Positions 1-5,015 are shown, counted from the first letter of the stretch. The stretch: DNA of 5,015 bases from JALVIU01 sp964462295 (GCA_964462295.1 CAYWXH010000108.1:1-5015); one strand, 5' to 3'. Notes: generated by a model not told the origin, from the letters alone. Numbers and translations: made by a program.

Positions 1-315
1 AAAGCAGGACATGTAGAGCTTGCAAAGCAATTTATAGCAGAGGAGATAGAGGCGAAATGGTTCCAGCAATGGAGTTTCAATCACTATGGTAAAAATCCTG
101 TAAGAAGGCAAAACATAGAAGGATTAAAACTTAAAGTTGACTGGAATAAGGTAATAAATGCAATAGATAATGCAGAGACGCTTCCTGTATATGAAGATTT
201 ACTTAAGATGAGTGATGTAACAGTTAAATATCTGACACTTGCATTTACAGGTAAAATGGATGTTGATTCTGCATGTGATAAGATTTATAAAGAGATTTCC
301 ACTATGAGAAAGTAG
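1..315 (+). CDS. ABC sugar transporter substrate-binding protein, C-terminal part (partial)
   Basis: An open frame runs from the window edge to a TAG at 313-315 and encodes the last 104 residues; the start lies outside the window. It is probably the C-terminal lobe of an extracellular solute-binding protein (family 1, MalE/UgpB-like), which captures a sugar outside the membrane and delivers it to the permeases. The visible part is charged, helical and Lys-rich, with an aromatic stretch (AKWFQQWSF, about residues 18-26). It ends with the arrangement usual for this family: a helix with LAFTGKMDVDSA, then a last helix ending in EISTMRK. The strongest support is context, because two CUT1 permease genes follow on the same strand, the classic binding protein-permease-permease order. 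Sequence similarity alone is moderate, and the sugar cannot be told from this fragment. Confidence 0.8.
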   Translation, partial: KAGHVELAKQFIAEEIEAKWFQQWSFNHYGKNPVRRQNIEGLKLKVDWNKVINAIDNAETLPVYEDLLKMSDVTVKYLTLAFTGKMDVDSACDKIYKEISTMRK

Positions 316-321
316 TCTTTT

Positions 322-358
322 AAGGGGATAGGTAAGGCTTAAGGCCCCCTGTCCCCTT
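322..358 (+). promoter_or_regulatory. Intercistronic stem-loop between binding protein and permease genes
   Basis: Bases 322-332 (AAGGGGATAGG) pair with 348-358 (CCTGTCCCCTT) in an 11-bp stem with one T-G wobble. The 15-base loop can form a small inner GGC/GCC hairpin. The stem starts seven bases after the binding-protein stop and ends 21 bases before the permease start. No clean T-run follows (CTTAAAATTT), so it is not a standard terminator. Stem-loops at this place in sugar-uptake operons are known to protect the upstream mRNA or to attenuate read-through, so that binding protein is made in excess over permease. That role is inferred here. Confidence 0.65.
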
Positions 359-379
359 CTTAAAATTTGGGAGGGAAAA

Positions 380-1237
380 ATGTTAAAAGGTCAAAAGAAA
401 GCCTTATTTATATTTTTATTACCACCTATAGCATTTATACTCGTTATTATGATTTATCCATTGTTTCAGTCATTTTGGTATAGTCTTACCAATTTTTATT
501 TTCTTGATAATGCACCTCCTAAATTTATAGGGATTAAAAACTATATAGACCTTTTTTCAGATACCAATTTTTTACTCGCCTTCAGAAACTCATTGTTTTT
601 TATAATCCTTTATGTTCCTATCTCAGTAGTGCTTGCCACAGTCATAGCTGCTCTTTTGGATGCAGGTATAAGGGGCGTGCCTGCTTATAGGACACTTATC
701 TTTGTTCCTGTATGTGTAGGTCTTACTATGGCTACACTTATGTGGTTATGGATATTAAATCCAGATGGCCTTTTGGATACTGTATTAAGATCTCTTCATC
801 TACCTACAATTAAGTGGCTTGCTACAGATACATCTACCATAGTGACAGCAGTAATTGTCACCATATGGAAAAATCTAGGTTTTTATGTAGTTATAATGCT
901 TGCTGGTTTATATGCTATACCTAGAGAGCTTTATGAGGCTGCAGATATAGATGGTGCAGGAAAGATTAAATCCTTTTTCTCAATAACCCTTCCACTTGTA
1001 AAAGATTCTATATCCCTTGTGGGGATTATGACTATTATTTCTGCTGTGAAGGCATTTGAACAGATATGGGCTGTCTCAAGAGGTGGAGGTACTGTAGATG
1101 TTCTTTATACATTTATGTATAAGACAACATTTAGATATTTTGAAATGGGAAAAGGTGCCGCTATATCTTACATAATGGCCATATTTATACTTATTATTTC
1201 ATATCTTAATGTGAAATATATAAAAACAGAGGTATAA
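380..1237 (+). CDS. Carbohydrate ABC transporter permease, MalF/UgpA-like (CUT1)
   Basis: This is an inner-membrane permease of a binding-protein-dependent sugar importer, 285 residues long, usual for compact CUT1 subunits that lack the long extra loop of E. coli MalF. About six hydrophobic spans are visible, near residues 9-27, 71-94, 104-126, 153-178, 209-230 and 258-278. The EAA loop that docks on the ATPase is well kept at 186-205: E186-A187-A188, D191-G192-A193 and the closing L204-P205. The N-terminal KKALFIFLLPPIAF and the FRNSLFF segment near 68-74 also fit the family. The ATG is preceded by GGGAGGG at 369-375, a strong ribosome site. The next gene starts one base after the stop, so the two permeases are surely co-transcribed and probably form a heterodimeric channel. 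The substrate is not readable from the sequence. Confidence 0.95.
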   Translation: MLKGQKKALFIFLLPPIAFILVIMIYPLFQSFWYSLTNFYFLDNAPPKFIGIKNYIDLFSDTNFLLAFRNSLFFIILYVPISVVLATVIAALLDAGIRGVPAYRTLIFVPVCVGLTMATLMWLWILNPDGLLDTVLRSLHLPTIKWLATDTSTIVTAVIVTIWKNLGFYVVIMLAGLYAIPRELYEAADIDGAGKIKSFFSITLPLVKDSISLVGIMTIISAVKAFEQIWAVSRGGGTVDVLYTFMYKTTFRYFEMGKGAAISYIMAIFILIISYLNVKYIKTEV

Positions 1238-1238
1238 A

Positions 1239-2075
1239 ATGAGTGTAAAAGGTAAAATTTCAAAATTTATCATACATGTTTCCCTTCTCTTTGTAGTTGT
1301 ATATACCATTACTCCAATTATATGGATGGCACTTACATCTTTTAAAACTGAAAAAGAAATCTATAAAGTACCCATTACCTTTTTACCTCACCATCCCACA
1401 TTACAAAATTATATCAATATATTTACACAACTTCCTGATTTTAATAGATATTTTTTAAATAGTGTTATAGTAACACTCTCTGCATCCCTAATCGCACTTA
1501 TCCTTGGGGCAATGGGTGGATATGCCCTTGGTAGATTTGAGTTTAGACTAAAAACCCCTGTTCTTATTTTACTTCTTATCCTTTTGGCGCTTCCATATGG
1601 TGTCTATCTTATACCTATATATCTTATGGAATTTAACCTGAATTTGTTAAATACCTATTTAGGTCTTATTATACCTTATGCTGTTTTAAATCTTCCATGG
1701 GCACTTTTTGTAATGAGAGCAAGTTTTAGGGCAATCCCTAAAGATATAGAAGAGTCAGCTATAATAGATGGTGCAAACCTTTATCAGAATTTTACAAAAA
1801 TTATGCTTCCTATTGCAAGACAAGGACTCCTCACAGCATTTATATTTACATTTATAAATATTTGGAGCGAACTCCTTTTTGTTATGGCACTTACAGAGAC
1901 AAATGATATGAGGACACTTCCCTTTGGTATACTTCTTTTGCGTGATGAGGCACAAGCATTTGCATATACTACCCTTGCACCTGCAATTATTATAAGCATC
2001 TTACCTACACTTTTGATGTTTATATTTTTGCAGAATTACTTTATAAAAGGGGCTACAGAGGGATCAATAAAATAA
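1239..2075 (+). CDS. Carbohydrate ABC transporter permease, MalG/UgpE-like (CUT1)
   Basis: This is the second permease of the importer, 278 residues, the normal length for the MalG-type partner. Hydrophobic spans lie near 11-31, 73-97, 106-130, 138-158, 196-217 and 245-267. Family marks are TSFKTEKEI (33-41), NYIN (57-60), GYALGRF (94-100, the usual GYAxAR site), the EAA loop at 171-191 with E172-S173-A174, D177-G178-A179 and L190-P191, and the C-terminal FIKGATEGSIK. The first Ala of the EAA triplet is Ser, a common variant. The ATG lies one base after the preceding stop. The upstream AGAGGT (1228-1233, inside the previous gene) is only a moderate ribosome site, so translation is probably coupled to the upstream permease. 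No ATPase gene follows, so the ATPase must lie elsewhere, perhaps a shared MsmX/UgpC-type subunit as in many low-GC bacteria (inference). Confidence 0.96.
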   Translation: MSVKGKISKFIIHVSLLFVVVYTITPIIWMALTSFKTEKEIYKVPITFLPHHPTLQNYINIFTQLPDFNRYFLNSVIVTLSASLIALILGAMGGYALGRFEFRLKTPVLILLLILLALPYGVYLIPIYLMEFNLNLLNTYLGLIIPYAVLNLPWALFVMRASFRAIPKDIEESAIIDGANLYQNFTKIMLPIARQGLLTAFIFTFINIWSELLFVMALTETNDMRTLPFGILLLRDEAQAFAYTTLAPAIIISILPTLLMFIFLQNYFIKGATEGSIK

Positions 2076-2078
2076 AAA

Positions 2079-2107
2079 TAGACTCAGATATGATATTGTG
2101 GTATCAT
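2079..2107 (+). promoter_or_regulatory. Possible promoter of the secreted-protein gene
   Basis: TAGACT (2079-2084, 4 of 6 matches to the -35 consensus) is followed after exactly 17 bases by TATCAT (2102-2107, 5 of 6 to TATAAT). A TGG directly before it makes an extended -10. Transcription would begin near 2114, giving a leader of about 24 bases. The -10 context TTGTGGTATCAT matches the gdh promoter region (3097-3108) in 11 of 12 bases, which raises its credibility. The downstream gene could instead be read through from the permease operon, since no terminator with a T-run separates them. Confidence 0.45.
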
Positions 2108-2108
2108 A
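2089..2108. repeat. 7-bp inverted repeat over the possible -10 site
   Basis: TATGATA (2089-2095) and TATCATA (2102-2108) are perfect inverted arms separated by six bases. The right arm contains the possible -10 hexamer. It could be an operator or a weak RNA hairpin at the operon end. The stem is AT-only apart from one G-C pair and has no T-run after it, so it is a poor terminator. Confidence 0.45.
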
Positions 2109-2137
2109 GGTCATAACATTTACAAAAAGGAGAGGAC

Positions 2138-3031
2138 ATGAAAAAAATTCTTAAGGCAGTGCTTATCTTTAGTTTTATTGCGGTTTTTACAAGCATAGGA
2201 TATGGTCTATCTATAAGTGAGACAGGAACGAATACCCCCATAACATTGAGCACTTCAAGTGTAGTTGCAATGAATGAAAAACTCCCTGATACGATATTTT
2301 ATAATTGGGTGAAAAATTCATTTTCCAAAAGTTATATAGCTATTTTGAAATTCCCAACAGTGCCAGGAGAAAAATATACCCTGTATATAAAATACCCCAT
2401 AGATGGAGAGGGTAGGATGTTTACTTTCACAGGGTCTGACCCTTCTAAGAGTAAAGGTGTAGGAACTTCATTTCAAGGGGTAGATAAGGAGAGGATAAGC
2501 TACTATAAGTGTAATATGTTAACTCATCGTTTTAATATAGCCATATCTTCCAAGAGTAATTCCCCACTTTATATTGTATATGCTACATCAAAACCTAAGA
2601 TTATGGCAACTTTTCTCTTAAAACATCCAAAAGAACCAGATGCATTAGTAGAAAAAAGGAGCCCTTATCCTGGATGTGCCCCTAATGTAAAACAATTCTG
2701 GGGTAGTGTATGGAAGGACCCACTTCTTTTAGTAATGGCCAAGGATATGCCCGAAAATCAGAAAGATACAAAGTTTACAGGGACATGGAAGGAGAGTGCA
2801 AGTTCTTCTTTACTCAAAATCAAAAAATTGGGTGATACCTATTATATTTCCTCTCCTTATATAAAAGGGGTAGGGCTTCTTTATAATGGGAACTTAATAG
2901 GAACTTTTGTGTTTAAGGATAATAGTAGTGTTGGGAACTTTAAAATTTCCCTTACTGAAAATGGACTGGTATTTTATGCCTTTTCTTCTAATTGTATAAA
3001 AAAATGGAAAAAAGTTTATAAAAAAAGATAA
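2138..3031 (+). CDS. Secreted protein of unknown function
   Basis: A 297-residue protein that I do not recognise. Its start is secure, with AAGGAGAGG at 2127-2135 just before the ATG. Residues 1-23 form a typical signal peptide: KK at 2-3, a hydrophobic core near 8-20, and a likely Sec cleavage after the GYG at 21-23. No lipobox Cys is present, and there is no later membrane span, so the protein is probably released or held loosely outside the membrane. The mature chain is rich in Lys, Ser, Thr, Tyr and Phe and looks like beta structure throughout. Two parts can be guessed: about 24-165, and a C-terminal beta-rich part about 212-285 opening with TGTWKES and containing GLLYNGNLIGTFVFKDNS, reminiscent of small beta-barrel or lipocalin-like GTW repeats. 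Cysteines are C125, C180 and C286. Its place after the sugar permeases suggests, but does not show, a link to carbohydrate uptake. Confidence 0.85.
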   Translation: MKKILKAVLIFSFIAVFTSIGYGLSISETGTNTPITLSTSSVVAMNEKLPDTIFYNWVKNSFSKSYIAILKFPTVPGEKYTLYIKYPIDGEGRMFTFTGSDPSKSKGVGTSFQGVDKERISYYKCNMLTHRFNIAISSKSNSPLYIVYATSKPKIMATFLLKHPKEPDALVEKRSPYPGCAPNVKQFWGSVWKDPLLLVMAKDMPENQKDTKFTGTWKESASSSLLKIKKLGDTYYISSPYIKGVGLLYNGNLIGTFVFKDNSSVGNFKISLTENGLVFYAFSSNCIKKWKKVYKKR

Positions 3032-3037
3032 AGTACC

Positions 3038-3070
3038 AAATTTTCTAGATAAACTATCTAAAAATTTTTT
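3038..3070 (+). terminator. Probable AT-rich rho-independent terminator
   Basis: TAGATA (3046-3051) pairs with TATCTA (3055-3060) around a 3-base loop. With one bulged C (3045), AAATTTT (3038-3044) pairs with AAAATTT (3061-3067). A six-T run (3065-3070) ends the structure. It begins seven bases after the stop of the secreted-protein gene and lies before the gdh promoter, as expected of a terminator. The stem has few G-C pairs, so its efficiency is uncertain. Confidence 0.55.
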
Positions 3071-3096
3071 GCGTTTTCTTCCATCTTTTATATATT

Positions 3097-3112
3097 TTGT
3101 GGTATAATACCA
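3097..3112 (+). promoter_or_regulatory. Extended -10 promoter of the glutamate dehydrogenase gene, within a palindrome
   Basis: A perfect TATAAT (3103-3108) is directly preceded by TGG, giving an extended -10. No good -35 is found 16-18 bases upstream (TCCATC or TTCCAT), as tolerated by extended -10 promoters. The start point would be near 3115 and the leader about 26 bases. The -10 lies in the palindrome TGGTAT-A-ATACCA (3100-3112), which could also be a repressor site. Confidence 0.7.
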
Positions 3113-3140
3113 TCGAAAAATTAAAGCGGGGGTGAATTAA

Positions 3141-4400
3141 TTGACCAGTCCAATGAAGGTAAATCTATTAGAAGAGGCTTTAAAGGAGTATAACGAGGCA
3201 GTAAAGGTTATGGAACTTGAGGAAGATATTGCAGAGTTTTTGCGCCATCCAGAGAGGGCCATTGAGGTATCTGTTCCCACACGGATGGATGATGGAACCT
3301 TTCGTGTATTTAAGGGCTATCGTGTGCAGCATAGTACAGTAAGGGGGCCATCTAAAGGGGGTATTAGATATCATCAGGCAGTAGATATGGATGAAGTAAA
3401 GGCACTTGCCTTCCTTATGACATGGAAATGTGCTGTTGTAAATATACCATATGGTGGTGCAAAGGGTGGTATTAAGGTTGATCCAAGGACTCTTTCTATG
3501 GGAGAGCTTGAAAGACTTACAAGAAGATATGTAGCAGACATCTTTCCTTTTATTGGCCCATTAAAAGATATACCTGCACCAGATGTAAATACCAATCCAA
3601 AGGTTATAGCGTGGATGATGGATACTTATAGTATGCATGCAGGATATCCAGAGTTTGCTGCATTTACTGGGAAACCTTTAGAACTTGGGGGCTCTTTAGG
3701 GAGAACAGAGGCCACAGGAAAGGGTGTAGAGATTATCACAAGAGAAACCCTTCGTTACATGGAGCTTGATCCAAAAAAGGTTACATGTGCTATCCAAGGC
3801 TTTGGAAATGTAGGATCCAATACGGCAAAATTCCTGTTTGAAGATGGTATAAAGATAGTAGGTATAAGTGATGTATCAGGTGGCATATATGACCCTGATG
3901 GTATAGATATACCAAGTCTTATAAAATACAAAGAACAACACGGGGGATTGATAAAAGGGTATCCCAAAGGTGAAGAGATAGCCCCTGAAGATGTGCTCTT
4001 TTTAGATGTAGATATTGTAATTCCTGCGGCATTAGATGATGTAATTACCGAGGAGAATGCAGGAGATGTAAGAGCACGCATTATAATTGAGGCCGCAAAT
4101 GGCCCTCTTACTGCAGAGGCTACAAAGATTCTTACAGGTCGTAATGTTTTTATTGTTCCTGATATTCTTGCAAATAGTGGGGGTGTAACAGTATCTTATT
4201 TTGAGTGGGCACAAAATAGGTATGCATACTATTGGGATAAAGAGGAAGTATTTAAGCAACTCGATAAATTTTTGACACGGGCATTTGGCGATGTAATCCT
4301 TAAGAAGGATAAATACAAAGTATCTACAAAGATTGCAGCATATATCCTTGCGATAGAGAGGGTATCAGCTGCACTTAAGTTGAGGGGAATTTATCCATAA
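3141..4400 (+). CDS. gdhA: Glutamate dehydrogenase, NAD(P)-dependent (hexameric, about 420 residues)
   Basis: A cytoplasmic enzyme that interconverts glutamate with 2-oxoglutarate and ammonium using NAD(H) or NADP(H). It has 419 residues, the length of the short hexameric enzymes of bacteria and archaea. The N-terminal Glu/Leu dehydrogenase dimerisation domain (about 30-160) has K72 in SKGGIRYH, K96 in MTWKCA, catalytic K108 in PYGGAKGG, and D148 in PAPDVNTN. The nucleotide-binding domain (about 180-410) has the Rossmann GFGNVG at 220-225, followed by SDVSGGIYDPDG, EAANGP (317-322), and S352 in SYFEW, the usual substrate contact. All expected active-site residues are present. Coenzyme choice cannot be decided from these motifs. 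The start is TTG: an in-frame TAA sits immediately upstream (3138-3140), and GGGGGTG (3128-3134) is spaced six bases from it, whereas the first ATG (3153) is too far from that site. It has its own promoter, so it is probably not part of the transporter operon. Confidence 0.98.
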   Translation: MTSPMKVNLLEEALKEYNEAVKVMELEEDIAEFLRHPERAIEVSVPTRMDDGTFRVFKGYRVQHSTVRGPSKGGIRYHQAVDMDEVKALAFLMTWKCAVVNIPYGGAKGGIKVDPRTLSMGELERLTRRYVADIFPFIGPLKDIPAPDVNTNPKVIAWMMDTYSMHAGYPEFAAFTGKPLELGGSLGRTEATGKGVEIITRETLRYMELDPKKVTCAIQGFGNVGSNTAKFLFEDGIKIVGISDVSGGIYDPDGIDIPSLIKYKEQHGGLIKGYPKGEEIAPEDVLFLDVDIVIPAALDDVITEENAGDVRARIIIEAANGPLTAEATKILTGRNVFIVPDILANSGGVTVSYFEWAQNRYAYYWDKEEVFKQLDKFLTRAFGDVILKKDKYKVSTKIAAYILAIERVSAALKLRGIYP

Positions 4401-4426
4401 AAAAGGCCCCATATGGGGCCTTTTTT
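4399..4426. terminator. Bidirectional rho-independent terminator between convergent genes
   Basis: AAAAAAGGCCCC (4399-4410) pairs perfectly with GGGGCCTTTTTT (4415-4426) around an ATAT loop, a 12-bp stem with six G-C pairs. T-runs are present in both reading directions. The left arm overlaps the gdh stop codon (4398-4400), and the right arm ends two bases before the stop codon of the minus-strand lipoprotein gene (4429-4431). One structure therefore serves both convergent genes. Confidence 0.95.
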
Positions 4427-4428
4427 AT

Positions 4429-4788
4429 TTATTGTACATTTCCATACCAATCTATACTTATAGTTTGTCCATCATATGTAACATTTATGGTATAAGAGGT
4501 GTATGGTAGGGTATCTAATGTAAGAGTATGAGTCCCGTAAGATATATTGTGCATATCTAATGTGCCATATGGGGAAAGTGTTCCTACATATGCCCCATCA
4601 ATAGATACATTTCCATGTACCCCATCAGAAGAATAGATATAAATAGTACTTGCTGTTGTTGTTCCACCGCCTGTGCCTCCTGGGCCTGGTCCAGGTGTAG
4701 GAGCCGTAGGGATAAAAACTACACACCCTCCACCTAAAAGAAGAATGATAATGCCTACTAAAAATAGTAATTTTGTTGAATTTTTCAT
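4429..4788 (-). CDS. Small lipoprotein with a PEGA-like domain
   Basis: A 119-residue protein of unknown role. Residues 1-21 form a lipoprotein-type signal: K2 and K6, a hydrophobic core at 7-18, then GGG and C22. Cys would be lipidated and the rest displayed outside the membrane. The residue three before Cys is Gly rather than the usual Leu/Val/Ile, so the lipobox is imperfect. A Pro/Gly/Thr linker follows (about 27-48: TPGPGPGGTGGG). The remainder (49-119) is beta-rich and resembles the PEGA domain of surface proteins: NVSIDGAYVGTLSP, then ISYGTHTLTL, then YTSYTINVTYDGQTISI. The family is carbohydrate- or envelope-associated, but its function is poorly known. The ATG has GGGAGG on the minus strand (4795-4800) six bases upstream. 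The gene is monocistronic, converges on gdh, and has a strong promoter of its own. Confidence 0.85.
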   Translation of the reverse strand: MKNSTKLLFLVGIIILLLGGGCVVFIPTAPTPGPGPGGTGGGTTTASTIYIYSSDGVHGNVSIDGAYVGTLSPYGTLDMHNISYGTHTLTLDTLPYTSYTINVTYDGQTISIDWYGNVQ

Positions 4789-4817
4789 TTGATGCCTCCC
4801 TTTTTATTTATAGGAAT

Positions 4818-4846
4818 ATTATAGCATTTGACATATAGTATGTCAA
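4818..4846 (-). promoter_or_regulatory. Consensus sigma-70/sigma-A promoter of the lipoprotein gene
   Basis: Read on the minus strand, TTGACA (4841-4846) is followed by a 17-base spacer and TATAAT (4818-4823), both perfect. A TGC right before the -10 makes it extended as well. Transcription would start near 4811, leaving a leader of about 23 bases that contains the ribosome site. A promoter this close to consensus should be strong unless repressed. Confidence 0.9.
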
Positions 4847-4847
4847 A
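4827..4847. promoter_or_regulatory. Palindromic operator candidate over the -35 and spacer
   Basis: The arms TTTGACATA (4827-4835) and TATGTCAAA (4839-4847) are perfect inverted repeats with a 3-base centre, 21 bases in all. The site covers the whole -35 and most of the spacer of the lipoprotein promoter, where a bound dimeric repressor would exclude RNA polymerase. The arms each contain TTGACA on opposite strands, so the plus strand also has a -35 hexamer, but only a poor -10 (TTATTT at 4851-4856). The regulator is unknown. Confidence 0.7.
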
Positions 4848-4861
4848 GTATTATTTCGATT

Positions 4862-4899
4862 AGAGGAAAAATTTTTCAATTTTGGAAATTTTTTCCTCT
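4862..4899. repeat. AT-rich imperfect hairpin
   Basis: AGAGGAAAAA (4862-4871) pairs with TTTTTCCTCT (4890-4899). After a one-base bulge, TTT pairs with AAA further in, and the loop is about ten bases. It lies upstream of the lipoprotein promoter, between it and the terminal repeat region. It has no T-run outside the stem and few G-C pairs, so its role is unclear. Confidence 0.5.
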
Positions 4900-4902
4900 T
4901 TG

Positions 4903-4912
4903 TCATTGTGAG
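4903..4912. repeat. Degenerate partial copy of the terminal repeat
   Basis: TCATTGTGAG here differs by one base from TCATTGCGAG at 4930-4939, 27 bases downstream. The remainder of the hairpin is not present in this copy. It may be a decayed or truncated relic of the same element. Confidence 0.4.
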
Positions 4913-4929
4913 CCCTCTTCCTCTTCTTT

Positions 4930-4970
4930 TCATTGCGAGGGGCTGTTTTGTAGCCCCGTAGCAATCTCTC
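4930..4970. repeat. REP-like interspersed palindrome (ATTGC...GCAAT type)
   Basis: ATTGC (4932-4936) pairs with GCAAT (4961-4965), and inside it GGGGCT (4939-4944) pairs with AGCCCC (4952-4957) around a 7-base loop. The stems are separated by a small internal loop. The pattern CATTGCGAGG...GTAGCAATCTC is one I recall as a short dispersed intergenic repeat in many unrelated bacterial genomes. It is noticeably richer in G+C than the neighbouring DNA. Copy number in this genome cannot be seen from one window. Confidence 0.6.
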
Positions 4971-5015
4971 TTTTGGGGTCCCCTCATTCCCGTTCGTACG
5001 GTTCCTCGGTACCAG
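4971..5015. other. GC-richer non-coding tail at the window edge
   Basis: This stretch contains the short palindromes GGGGTCCCC (4975-4983), CGTACG (4995-5000) and GGTACC (5008-5013). It is richer in G+C than the genes to the left. It may continue the repeat element or be an intergenic island that runs past the window. No gene is supported here. Confidence 0.35.

Noticed and set aside
1755..1999. Two minus-strand open frames inside the second permease gene
   Set aside because: They lie wholly opposite a clear MalG-like gene, give Cys/Lys/Ile-rich products without recognisable features, and are best seen as shadows.
2089..2108. Terminator of the transporter operon
   Set aside because: The 7-bp stem is almost all A-T and no T-run follows it; it fits better as an operator overlapping a -10 element.
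3153..3155. ATG as the start of glutamate dehydrogenase
   Set aside because: It lies 18 bases from the only good ribosome site, while the upstream TTG has ideal spacing and is the first codon after an in-frame stop.
3180..4259. Several minus-strand open frames opposite the glutamate dehydrogenase gene
   Set aside because: The plus strand encodes a complete, fully conserved enzyme; the opposite frames have no family features.
4828..4856. A divergent plus-strand promoter using TTGACA at 4828-4833
   Set aside because: The -35 arises from the symmetry of the palindrome, the hexamer 17 bases on is TTATTT, and no plus-strand gene follows within the window.
4808..4987. A 59-codon minus-strand open frame (ATG at 4985-4987, TAA at 4808-4810)
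   Set aside because: It runs through the REP-like palindrome, the AT-rich hairpin and the consensus lipoprotein promoter, and its product is a Lys/Arg-rich low-quality sequence. I found no convincing gene signal beyond openness.

Overview
The window comes from an AT-rich bacterial chromosome. Arg is mostly AGA/AGG, Ile is often ATA, and ribosome binding sites are strong and purine-rich. The promoters look like sigma-70/sigma-A type. The codon habit and the glutamate dehydrogenase, which resembles the short hexameric enzymes of thermophiles, hint at a low-GC thermophile or near relative. The sequence alone does not fix the phylum, so this is inference.

Layout. Positions 1-315 hold the C-terminal end of an ABC sugar-binding protein. 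An intercistronic hairpin (322-358) follows, then two nearly abutting CUT1-type permease genes (380-1237 and 1239-2075), all on the + strand. Together they are the binding protein and membrane channel of a carbohydrate importer; the ATPase is not in the window. After a 62-base gap with an inverted repeat and a possible promoter comes a gene for an unrecognised secreted protein (2138-3031). An AT-rich hairpin (3038-3070) probably ends that unit.

A separately promoted glutamate dehydrogenase gene follows (3141-4400, TTG start). It converges on a small minus-strand gene for a PEGA-like surface lipoprotein (4429-4788). Both are served by one symmetrical terminator (4399-4426). The lipoprotein gene has a fully consensus promoter (-35, 17-base spacer, extended -10) whose -35 and spacer lie inside a perfect 9-3-9 palindrome.

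The right end (about 4850-5015) is non-coding. It has an AT-rich hairpin, then a GC-richer tract with a REP-like palindrome of the ATTGC...GCAAT kind and a degenerate partial copy beside it.

The importer genes work together in taking up a sugar or oligosaccharide. Glutamate dehydrogenase belongs to general nitrogen and carbon metabolism and seems to be independently transcribed. I see no CRISPR array, tRNA, rRNA, transposase or clear novel system. The most notable items are the palindromic promoters, the unknown secreted protein next to the transporter, the tiny lipoprotein and the terminal repeat.
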